Assembly (NCBI GenBank): GCA_042095375.1 | Contig: JBELBJ010000002.1 | Coordinates: forward strand, 1-64,000 | Source of the DNA: GCA-2715645 sp042095375 | GTDB taxonomy: Bacteria; Bacteroidota; Bacteroidia; Cytophagales; MED-G16 | Direction of reading: 5' to 3' | Length of the DNA stretch: 64,000 nt | Shown: in pieces, positions 9,295 through 17,372 of the stretch | Position numbering within the stretch: the first letter of the stretch is position 1 | Layout of the letters: each line of letters begins with the position of its first letter | Program-made: the position numbers and the translations under genes | The notes under the pieces: model-generated | Seen by the model: the letters and a program-made list of their open reading frames with translations, nothing else | The model's database searches: none | Told to the model about the DNA's origin: nothing

Positions 9295-10851
9295 ATTTAT
9301 CATATTAATAGCATTTGCTCCGTGAAGACCACCACCAGGATGAGTGGATGGGCTACAAATAAAAAGATTCTTGATATGAGTTCTATATTGTGATGAAGAA
9401 ATTGTTGGTCTCATAAATAAAAATTGATCTAGAGTCATTTCACCATGATTGAAACTACCTTCAGTATTATTTAAAGTTGACTCAAAATCAAGAGGTGTAG
9501 AAATAGAAGAGTCAATGATATCGTTAGAAAAGTTTGTAATATACTTATCTAATATAGAGGTCACATTATTAATTATATCTTTTTTTAATTTATCTGACCA
9601 TTTATTATTTTTTAATGCGTAGGGTATATATTGAATTGAAGCAGAAAGAACATGATTATTATCTTTTGCAAAAGAGGGGTTACTAATACTAGGAATACAA
9701 AATTCTATATATGGAGATGATGAAAAACCTCCATATTTAACTTCATCATATGCTTTTTCTAAATAATTTATTGAAGGAGAAATAGAAAATACAGTTTGTA
9801 ATTGATCGTCATTAATACCTTTAATTTTTGGCAAACTTTTTAAGGCAAAATGTAATCTTGCAGTACTTCCTCTATATTTAATATTATTTAATTGTGTTCT
9901 TACATTTGGATATAAATTTTTCGTTTCTAACAATTTAATACAAGTATTTTCTTGATCTAACCCTGATATTATATTTTTAGAAAAAAATATTTCACCATCT
10001 GCTAAAGTAACTCCGTCACAGTTACCATTATTACAATTTATTTTTATAACCTCAGAGTTATTTTTAATTTCAACTCCATAATCCTTTGCTTTTTTTGAAA
10101 AAACACTTGAGAGTGAACTAGTACCTCCCTTAATAAATTTAGCATCTAAAATATTTGTATCTGAATATATATTATGGTGCAAAAAATTAAGAACTGTAGC
10201 TGCAGAATATGGACCTTGATTCAAATGATGTATTCCACTAGCAGCAAGAGTTCCTCTTAATAATTTAGACTCAAACCATTCATCTAATAACTCCGGCATC
10301 ATCATTGGTAATGTTCTCAAAATATCTGCTATACCTCTAGTCCCATGGCTTAAAATCGGATTAAGTAAATTTTTCATGGAAATTGCATCACTTAAACCCA
10401 TTTTTTGAATATTAGGTGGAGTTATTTTATAAAGTGGTTTCAAAAAAGAGGAGATTTTTGATATAAATGAAGTAAAATCATTCCATTTATCTGCATCAGA
10501 TTTTGAAATTTTGGAAATAGATTCAATAGTTTTTTTATTATTTCTATGAAAAAAAATATGATTACCATCTAAATCTAAAGAAACCCTATATAGATCATTA
10601 ATTATCAACTCAATATCATCTTTTTGAATATTTAATTCCTTCAAAACTCTTTCATCTAACCATTTTATATAATCATAAACTAAATTACATCTGAAACCAG
10701 ATGAGAATTCAGATGTAGATGCCATACCTCCTAATGAATCATTAGACTCGAATAACATTACAGACTTTTTCTTTTTAGCCAAAAGAGCAGCAGCAATTAA
10801 TGAGTTTATTCCTCCACCAATAACAATAAAATCATATTTCTTATTTACCAT
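9280..10851 (-). CDS. PYROXD2/phytoene-desaturase-like FAD-dependent oxidoreductase, second copy
   Basis: A 523 aa flavoprotein of the COG1233 group. It has an N-terminal FAD-binding motif IGGGINSLIAAALLAKK (about 11-27) followed by FESNDSLGGMAS, and a C-terminal FAD-binding segment with CSPSTHPGGGLHGANA. It is clearly a diverged paralogue of the upstream gene and overlaps it by seven bases. The sequence is closer to PYROXD2-type oxidoreductases than to carotenoid desaturases, and no carotenoid genes are nearby. A role in oxidising an amine or a demethylation intermediate is inferred from the GcvT-like and Rieske neighbours. Confidence 0.82.
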   Translation of the reverse strand: MVNKKYDFIVIGGGINSLIAAALLAKKKKSVMLFESNDSLGGMASTSEFSSGFRCNLVYDYIKWLDERVLKELNIQKDDIELIINDLYRVSLDLDGNHIFFHRNNKKTIESISKISKSDADKWNDFTSFISKISSFLKPLYKITPPNIQKMGLSDAISMKNLLNPILSHGTRGIADILRTLPMMMPELLDEWFESKLLRGTLAASGIHHLNQGPYSAATVLNFLHHNIYSDTNILDAKFIKGGTSSLSSVFSKKAKDYGVEIKNNSEVIKINCNNGNCDGVTLADGEIFFSKNIISGLDQENTCIKLLETKNLYPNVRTQLNNIKYRGSTARLHFALKSLPKIKGINDDQLQTVFSISPSINYLEKAYDEVKYGGFSSSPYIEFCIPSISNPSFAKDNNHVLSASIQYIPYALKNNKWSDKLKKDIINNVTSILDKYITNFSNDIIDSSISTPLDFESTLNNTEGSFNHGEMTLDQFLFMRPTISSSQYRTHIKNLFICSPSTHPGGGLHGANAINMINEITK

Positions 10852-12425
10852 ATTTTAAGAATTTTTTTTGCAGCCATTTCTCCAGGAGACCCAGTTACTC
10901 CTCCACCTGGATGAGTTCCAGACCCACATTGAAAATAATTCTTTATTGGAGTAGTATAATCTGCCCACTTCACCGCAGGTCTAAATGAAAAAAGTTGTTG
11001 TAATGTAAGCTCACCGTGGAAAATATTTCCTTCAGTTAATCCAAAAGTTTTTTCTAAATCTTTTGGTGTTAAAACCTGACGATGTAAGATTAAATCTTTG
11101 ATATTTGGAGCAAACCTGGCTAGGGTATTGACCACTGCATCTCCAAAAGCTTCTCTCTTAGTATCATCCCATCCTCCATTAATATTATATGGGGCATATT
11201 GAACAAAACAAGACATAACATGTTTACCTGGAGGTGCCATTTCAGGATCTATTACAGAAGGTAAGATAATATCCATATATGGTTCTTTAGAAAAATTTCC
11301 ATATTTGGCATCATCATATGCTTTTTCAAGGTGATCATAACTTGGACTAATTGAGATAGCTCCCCTTAAATGAGGGCCATTACCTGGTAAAGAAGTGAAA
11401 TTTGGTAATCCATCTAAAGCTAAATTTACTTTTCCAGATGAACCTCTGATTCTAAAATTTTTTATATCATTAACAAAATCTTCAGGTAAATCACTTTCAT
11501 CTAACATTTTCAAAAAAGTTAGCTTTGGATCTAATCCTGATATTACTATATCTGATTTGTATTCATCACCATTTTCCAAAGCTACTCCTATGGCACTTCC
11601 ATTTTTAACTATTACTTTATTTACGGATGCCTCTGTTAATATTTTTGCACCAAAATGCATTGCAGAACGAGCTATAGTCATACTTAATTCACCAGTTCCT
11701 CCTCTTTGAAAACCCCAGGCACGAAATGAACCATCGATGTCACCCATATAATGATGTAACATAACATATGCTGAACCAGGTGATCTAGGACCCATAAATG
11801 TACCAATAATTCCACTAGCTGCCATTGTTGACTTTAAAGGTTCAAATTCAAACCATTCATCAAGAAAGTCTGCGGAACTCATAGTCATAAGTTTACATAA
11901 ATATTCAAAAGTTTCGTTATTAAGTCCTTTCACATGATTAAATAAGCTTTTTAATGACATTAAATCCTTAAAACTTGGTCTTATAGCATTAGGAGCAATA
12001 GTCTCTAAAATTGGTCTTACCCCCATTCCAACTTGTCCCATCAATGGACCAAATCTCATATAATTCTCAGCATCTTTTGGAGAATGTCTATAAATTTCCT
12101 TGTAAGTTTGATCATAATCAGATGTTCTAAATAAATAATCATTATCAAGTGGAGTAAAAGTACTTTCAAGAGGTAAAATTTCAAGACCAAAACGAGGTAA
12201 CATTAGTTCCCTTATTACATTCGCTTTTAATAAGCTTACTACATATGAACAAACAGAAAATTTAAAACCAGGAAAAATTTCTTCAGTAACAGCTGCACCA
12301 CCTAATACGTGTCTTCTTTCTAATACTAAAACTTTTTTTCCAGCTTTTGATAAATATGCTGCTGCTGTCAATCCATTATGACCCCCACCTATAATTATAA
12401 CGTCATATTTATCTATTTTGGACAT
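10845..12425 (-). CDS. PYROXD2/phytoene-desaturase-like FAD-dependent oxidoreductase, first copy
   Basis: A 526 aa flavoprotein with the FAD motif IIGGGHNGLTAAAYLSKAG (about 11-29), LERRHVLGGAAVTEE immediately after, and a C-terminal CGSGTHPGGGVTGSPG segment. These are hallmarks of the PYROXD2-like branch of the amine oxidase/phytoene desaturase superfamily. It overlaps the GcvT-like gene by 13 bases and the second flavoprotein by seven, indicating one polycistronic message. The two paralogues may form a heteromer. The biochemical reaction is not known from sequence. Confidence 0.84.
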   Translation of the reverse strand: MSKIDKYDVIIIGGGHNGLTAAAYLSKAGKKVLVLERRHVLGGAAVTEEIFPGFKFSVCSYVVSLLKANVIRELMLPRFGLEILPLESTFTPLDNDYLFRTSDYDQTYKEIYRHSPKDAENYMRFGPLMGQVGMGVRPILETIAPNAIRPSFKDLMSLKSLFNHVKGLNNETFEYLCKLMTMSSADFLDEWFEFEPLKSTMAASGIIGTFMGPRSPGSAYVMLHHYMGDIDGSFRAWGFQRGGTGELSMTIARSAMHFGAKILTEASVNKVIVKNGSAIGVALENGDEYKSDIVISGLDPKLTFLKMLDESDLPEDFVNDIKNFRIRGSSGKVNLALDGLPNFTSLPGNGPHLRGAISISPSYDHLEKAYDDAKYGNFSKEPYMDIILPSVIDPEMAPPGKHVMSCFVQYAPYNINGGWDDTKREAFGDAVVNTLARFAPNIKDLILHRQVLTPKDLEKTFGLTEGNIFHGELTLQQLFSFRPAVKWADYTTPIKNYFQCGSGTHPGGGVTGSPGEMAAKKILKIW

Positions 12426-13651
12426 GATATTTTTCTATTAGGGTTATAAAAAGGTGTTTTGACAATTTTAGCTGGAGTTAAATGTCTAAAATGTTCTACT
12501 TTAATTTCAAAATCAAGAACAGTATCCAAACTGGCAAATTTAGAATTTACGTGAGCAAGTGCAATATATTTTTTTAAAATAGGTGACCAACAACCACTAG
12601 ACGCATAACCAACTTGATTTTTTCTATAATATAAAGGTACACTATCCCTCCATGCACCATGAGGAAGCTCAGGAGCAAGTCCAACATTTTTATACAATTT
12701 TTCAAGGTTATCCCACAAAATCTCAATACCAACAAATCTCCATTCTGATGGGTTTTTTTTTTCTAATCTTAGAGCTTCAGATCCAACAAAACTTTCATCA
12801 TTTAACTTTACTGACCATCCCAAGCCTAATTCAAATGGGGATGATTTTCTATCTTCAATTAATGCATTTCTAGAAGATATATAATCTACATCTAATAGAA
12901 TAAGTGAAGCTTCAATCCTTGATATATCAAGGGCATCTAATCCTACTGGAGTTATTCCATAGTTCTTACCAAACTTAATCAATAGATCCCAAACCTTTAA
13001 TGAATCATCTGGGCTAATCCAAATTTCATATCCTAAATCACCTGTATAGCCTGTTCGAGAAATTGAAACCTTAATACCTTTTAACTTGGTTTCAATAATT
13101 TCGAAAAACTTTAGAGTATTAATAGATTTTGTAGAAATAGAATTAATAATATCTCTTGAGTTTGGACCTTGAAGAGCTAAAGCAGCAATTTTATTTGATT
13201 CATCGTATATGTTTACATCCATACCATAAGAATTTAATTCTAACCATGATAAATTGGGTTCGGCACTGGTAAGTCTAAAGTCATTTTTAGCCAATCTTTG
13301 AATAGTACCATCATCAATTACTTTTCCATTTTCATCACACCAAGTAGAATACATAACTTGACCTATTTTACAAATTTTAATATTTCTTGTAACCAATCTA
13401 TTTAAAAATACACTTGAATCTTTTCCACTAATTCTATACTTGTAAAGAGGTGAAATATCTAATAGTGCAGCTTTAGTTCTAATTGCAAAGTATTCATTAT
13501 CATGATTAAGATCATACTTAGTAGCAGATAGATAGCCACCCCATCTTTTCCATTCTTGGGACATATTTAATATACTTGTTCTTTCAAAAAAAGGGGATGT
13601 TTTCATCTGCGTATTAGCAGTAAAATTCATTGAATTTGTAGATTTAAGCAT
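12413..13651 (-). CDS. GcvT-like aminomethyltransferase family protein
   Basis: A 412 aa protein of the glycine-cleavage T-protein/DmdA/dimethylglycine dehydrogenase C-domain superfamily, which moves one-carbon units to tetrahydrofolate. It carries the folate-site motif GKVIDDGTIQRL with the usual Asp pair (113-114), LALQGPNSRDI, SRTGYTGDLGYEIW and a C-terminal barrel segment ending AKIVKTPFYNPNRK. It is not the housekeeping gcvT: the N-terminus (FERT...WGGY) and operon context differ. The initiator could be Met1, Met8 or Met16. It heads an operon with two flavoproteins and converges with a Rieske oxygenase, suggesting demethylation of a methylated substrate with transfer to folate. Confidence 0.83.
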   Translation of the reverse strand: MLKSTNSMNFTANTQMKTSPFFERTSILNMSQEWKRWGGYLSATKYDLNHDNEYFAIRTKAALLDISPLYKYRISGKDSSVFLNRLVTRNIKICKIGQVMYSTWCDENGKVIDDGTIQRLAKNDFRLTSAEPNLSWLELNSYGMDVNIYDESNKIAALALQGPNSRDIINSISTKSINTLKFFEIIETKLKGIKVSISRTGYTGDLGYEIWISPDDSLKVWDLLIKFGKNYGITPVGLDALDISRIEASLILLDVDYISSRNALIEDRKSSPFELGLGWSVKLNDESFVGSEALRLEKKNPSEWRFVGIEILWDNLEKLYKNVGLAPELPHGAWRDSVPLYYRKNQVGYASSGCWSPILKKYIALAHVNSKFASLDTVLDFEIKVEHFRHLTPAKIVKTPFYNPNRKISCPK

Positions 13652-13692
13652 AGAAAATTAATAATTAATAATAGAAATGTAATTTTATAGAT

Positions 13693-14776
13693 TTAATTTT
13701 CTTTTTGCAAAAGATATGCTTTAATAAAATCATCAATGTCTCCATTCAAAACATTTGAAACATCACTTCTTTCAATATTTGTTCTTATATCTTTAACTAA
13801 TTTGTATGGATGTAAAATATAATTTCTTATTTGAGACCCAAAATCAATTTGTAACTTTGTGTTTTCAATAGATTCTCTTGACTTTCTTTTTTTTTCTATT
13901 TCTAATTGATAAAGTTTAGATTTTAACATATTCATTGCTTTATCTTTATTTCGTAATTGACTCCTCTCCTGTTGACATTCAATAATTATGCCTGATGGAT
14001 CATGTTTCAATCTAACTGCAGACTCAATTTTATTTACACTTTGACCACCTGCTCCACTTGATCTAAAAGTCTGCCATTCAATATCGGAAGGATTAACAAT
14101 TATATCAATTGTTTCATCAACTTCAGGATAAACAAAAACTGATGCAAAAGAAGTATGTCGCCTTGCTCCAGAATCAAATGGAGATATACGAACAAGTCTA
14201 TGGACTCCAATTTCAGATTTTAAATAACCATATGAAAAAGATCCTTCTATACCTAAAATTGCCGATTTTAAACCAGCTGTTTCTCCTTGTTGAACATTAA
14301 TTTTTTTTACATTAAACTTATGAGATTCAGCCCACATTACATACATCCTCATTAAAATTTCAGCCCAATCTTGACTTTCCGTTCCCCCAGCCCCTGGATT
14401 TATTTCAATTATTGCATTTAACTGGTCTTCTTTTGAAGACAGCATTTTTTGAAATTCAATGCGTTCCAGTTTTTTTATTAATTTATTAAATTCGGACTCA
14501 ATTTCTTCCTTATTAGCTTCTCCAGTAATATAAAACTCATTTAATGTAACTAGATCATCGTACATATTTTGAATTTCAAAATAAGAATCTGTCCAAATTT
14601 TATTTTGATTAATCTTTTTTAAAACAACTTCAGCATTTTTTTTGTCGTTCCAAAAATTTGGTTTCGTAGTAATCGATTCGTTTTCTTTGATAATCTTTAA
14701 TCTATTATCATAGTCAAAGATACCCCCTCAAAGCATCAACTCTTACTTTTAAATCTTTTATTTGATCTGAATTCAT
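13693..14776 (-). CDS. prfB: Peptide chain release factor 2 with programmed +1 frameshift
   Basis: RF2 terminates translation at UGA and UAA codons. The gene is split: a short zero-frame start (ATG at 14776) encodes 20 residues and stops at an in-frame TGA (14716-14714); a +1 shift there joins it to the main frame running to 13693, giving about 360 aa, the usual RF2 length. The main part contains the stop-codon-recognition motif SPF (RISPFDSGARRH), the catalytic GGQ (RSSGAGGQSVNKIESAV) and the typical C-terminus. The main frame alone from the first ATG would lack the N-terminal helices. It lies two bases after ilvE on the same strand. Confidence 0.95.
14713..14728 (-). promoter_or_regulatory. 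prfB autoregulatory +1 frameshift site
   Basis: On the minus strand the sequence reads AGGGGGTATCTTTGAC: an internal Shine-Dalgarno-like AGGGGG, the slippery CTT, and TGA followed by C, the poorest termination context. This is the textbook RF2 autoregulation signal; low RF2 slows termination at TGA and promotes the shift. It is notable as one of few strong anti-SD sequences in this genome segment. Confidence 0.95.
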
Positions 14777-14778
14777 AT

Positions 14779-15831
14779 CTACAATTTAGTTATCCAATTA
14801 TGTTTATCTTCAATTGATCCATACTTTATCCCATCAAGTAAATTCAAAAACTTACTCGAAAACGAAGACGAATTATGATTTGGTAAATCATAATCTTTAT
14901 TTTGATATCCAATAGTTTTAATCGGTGCAATTGTAGCAGCAGTCCCAGCACCAAAAGCTTCTTGCAATGTGTTATCTTTTATTGAACTAATTATCTCATT
15001 AACTGATATTTTCCTTACTTCAGTTGAAATATTTTCAGCTTCCGCAAGAGCTAAAATACTATCTCTGGTAACCCCATCCAAAACAGTATCAGCCAAAGGA
15101 GCAGTTAGTAAAGTATTATTTATTACAAAAAAAAGATTCATGGTCCCAGACTCTTCAACATAATCATGAGTTTTTCCATCAGTCCAAATTAGCTGATCAT
15201 AATTTTCTTTCTTAGCTAAAACAGACGGGTATAAAGAAGCGGCATAATTTGCTGCAGTTTTTGAATATCCTACTCCACCTTTGATAGCTCTGGTAAATTC
15301 TGTTTCAATTTTCACTCTTACAGGTTCAGAATAATAATTACCTGCTGGACAAGTGAATATATAAAATTTAAAATTTTCAGCTGGTTTAATACCAATAAAT
15401 GGATCTAAAGCAATCATCAAAGGCCTAATGTAAAGAGAAGTGTCTTTTTTATTTGGAATCCATTTTTTATCTATCATTAATAATTCAGATATCGCTTTAG
15501 TAAAATATTTTTCTGGAAAACTAGGCATACACATCCTTTCAGCACTTATATTAAATCTTTTAGCATTTTTATCCATCCTAAAAACTAAAATTTTATCTTT
15601 TTTATTTTTATAAGCTTTCAATCCTTCAAAAACTGTTTGACCGTAATGTAAGGTGGTGCAAGCTGGAGAAACTGTAATATCATCAAAAGGAATGATTTTA
15701 AAGTCTTTCCAAGTACCATCTGAAAACTCAGCTTCAAACATATGATCAGAATGAAATTGACCAAATTTAATATTTGAAAAATCAACTTTATCTATATCTG
15801 ATTTTATCTTGTGAGTAACATCTATTTTCAT
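14779..15831 (-). CDS. ilvE: Branched-chain amino acid aminotransferase
   Basis: A 350 aa fold-type IV PLP enzyme that performs the final transamination in valine, leucine and isoleucine synthesis. Key segments are LHYGQTVFEGLKAYK near the N-terminus, GGVGYSKTAANYAASLYPS with the PLP-binding lysine, and DYVEESGTMNLFFV, the cofactor phosphate-side loop. The length and motifs fit the BCAT type II group. It sits between a LolD-like ATPase (5 bp upstream) and prfB (2 bp downstream), all on the minus strand. Confidence 0.95.
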   Translation of the reverse strand: MKIDVTHKIKSDIDKVDFSNIKFGQFHSDHMFEAEFSDGTWKDFKIIPFDDITVSPACTTLHYGQTVFEGLKAYKNKKDKILVFRMDKNAKRFNISAERMCMPSFPEKYFTKAISELLMIDKKWIPNKKDTSLYIRPLMIALDPFIGIKPAENFKFYIFTCPAGNYYSEPVRVKIETEFTRAIKGGVGYSKTAANYAASLYPSVLAKKENYDQLIWTDGKTHDYVEESGTMNLFFVINNTLLTAPLADTVLDGVTRDSILALAEAENISTEVRKISVNEIISSIKDNTLQEAFGAGTAATIAPIKTIGYQNKDYDLPNHNSSSFSSKFLNLLDGIKYGSIEDKHNWITKL

Positions 15832-15836
15832 TAAAC

Positions 15837-16526
15837 TTATTTAGTGTTCTTTTTATCAGATTCAACATCTCCATCCATTAGTCTTACAATTCTTTTAGAA
15901 TAAGCAGCAATATCATTTTCATGAGTAACCATAATTATAGTATTTCCAGCATCATGAAGTTTAGAAAATAAATCCATAATTCCCTCTGAGGTTTTACTAT
16001 CCAAATTACCAGTTGGTTCATCTGCTAAAATAATACTAGGATTATTTACTAGAGCCCTTGCTATAGCAACCCTCTGTCTTTGTCCTCCAGATAATTCATT
16101 TGGTTTATGAGTAGCTCTATTTGTTAAATCAACACTTTTCAATGCTTTCATTGCCATAGTATCTCTGATATCTTTTTTGTAACCAGCATATACTAGAGGT
16201 AGTGCTACATTATCAAGTGCAGAAGCTCTAGGTAATAAATTAAATGTTTGAAAAACAAAACCAATTTCTTTATTTCTAACATCTGCTAATTCACTTTCTG
16301 ACATCGAGCTAACATTTTTACCATTAAGTATATATTCACCACCTGTTGGGGTGTCTAAACATCCAACAATATTCATAAGTGTTGATTTTCCTGAACCTGA
16401 TGGTCCCATAAATGAAACATACTCGTTTTTATTTATAGAAATTGAAATAGATTTTAAAGCTTTAACTACTTGTTTTCCTACTTGAAAATGTCTAGATATT
16501 TTAGATACACTAATTATTTTTTTCAT
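15837..16526 (-). CDS. ABC transporter ATP-binding protein (LolD/MacB type)
   Basis: A 229 aa nucleotide-binding subunit with Walker A GPSGSGKST (41-49), Q-loop VFQTFNLL, signature LSGGQ (145-149), Walker B ILADEP (166-171) and switch histidine in MVTHE. It belongs to the LolD/MacB/YknY group that powers FtsX-like permeases in lipoprotein sorting, peptide export or macrolide efflux. No permease gene is adjacent, so the partner must be encoded elsewhere. Confidence 0.9.
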   Translation of the reverse strand: MKKIISVSKISRHFQVGKQVVKALKSISISINKNEYVSFMGPSGSGKSTLMNIVGCLDTPTGGEYILNGKNVSSMSESELADVRNKEIGFVFQTFNLLPRASALDNVALPLVYAGYKKDIRDTMAMKALKSVDLTNRATHKPNELSGGQRQRVAIARALVNNPSIILADEPTGNLDSKTSEGIMDLFSKLHDAGNTIIMVTHENDIAAYSKRIVRLMDGDVESDKKNTK

Positions 16527-16609
16527 CTGTTAAAATAAAATATTTGATATTAAATCTATAAATTTTCATCAAATTTAATATTTTTATATTCTATAATAAA
16601 CATTTAATT

Positions 16610-17365
16610 ATGGAAATATTTTTTCAATTCGAAACCTATATTGCGCTTGGTACACTCACTTTTCTTGAAATTGTATTAGGTGTTGATAATATTATTTTTA
16701 TTTCTATAGTTTCAAACAAAGTAGATAAAGAATTTAGACAAAGAATTAGAACAATCGGTTTGTTTTTAGCAATGATATTAAGAATAATTATGTTACTTGG
16801 ATTGACATGGTTTATTGGATTAACTGAACCAATATTTGAATCAGCTGATATTTTTAACACTGGAATAAATTTAAGTGTAAGTTGGAAAGATATAATTCTT
16901 GCTGCTGGAGGAATGTTTCTTATTTTAAAAAGCTCGATGGAAATAACACATAAAATAGATAGTAATTTTGATACCAATTCAACAAAATCATTAAAAGTAT
17001 CATCATTATATACAGTTGTTTGGCAAATAGTTGCTATAGATTTTATTTTTTCTGTAGATTCTATTCTAACGGCTATAGGACTTACTGAGCAAGTTCTGCT
17101 AATGATAATAGCAGTGGTGATATCAATTATTGTAATGATGATTTATGCATCAAAAATAAGTAATATAATTGAGAGATACCCTTCTTTAGAAATTCTTGCG
17201 TTATCATTTTTAATCCTAATAGGATTTAATCTAATTGTAGAAGCAGCTCATTACAGCATCCCTAAAGGATATATATATTTTGCACTATTTTTTACATTAG
17301 GTGTGGAGTATGTCAACATTATTTTTAGGAATGTAAGTAAGAAAAAAATAAAAATTAAGGAATAG
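16610..17365 (+). CDS. TerC family integral membrane protein
   Basis: A 251 aa protein with seven predicted membrane segments. The first helix region holds LTFLEIVLGVDNIIFISIVS, the acidic motif conserved in TerC, and the fifth holds VAIDFIFSVDSILTAIGL, the second copy of the D-containing motif. TerC/Alx-type proteins are associated with metal-ion (often manganese) export and with tellurite resistance clusters; a metal transport role is the likely one here. It is an isolated plus-strand gene, converging with the first Asp-box protein. Confidence 0.88.
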   Translation: MEIFFQFETYIALGTLTFLEIVLGVDNIIFISIVSNKVDKEFRQRIRTIGLFLAMILRIIMLLGLTWFIGLTEPIFESADIFNTGINLSVSWKDIILAAGGMFLILKSSMEITHKIDSNFDTNSTKSLKVSSLYTVVWQIVAIDFIFSVDSILTAIGLTEQVLLMIIAVVISIIVMMIYASKISNIIERYPSLEILALSFLILIGFNLIVEAAHYSIPKGYIYFALFFTLGVEYVNIIFRNVSKKKIKIKE

Positions 17366-17372
17366 AATTATA

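Noticed and set aside
11395..11709. 104-codon open frame on the plus strand inside a flavoprotein gene
   Set aside because: It is antisense to the conserved FAD oxidoreductase and shows no protein-family signature.
9280..12425. Carotenoid biosynthesis cluster (two phytoene desaturase-like genes)
   Set aside because: No crtB, crtE or other carotenoid genes are near, and the sequence motifs fit PYROXD2-like oxidoreductases.
13693..14565. prfB as a truncated pseudogene because of the in-frame TGA
   Set aside because: The TGA lies in the classic RF2 frameshift signal and the second frame is intact from it to the stop.
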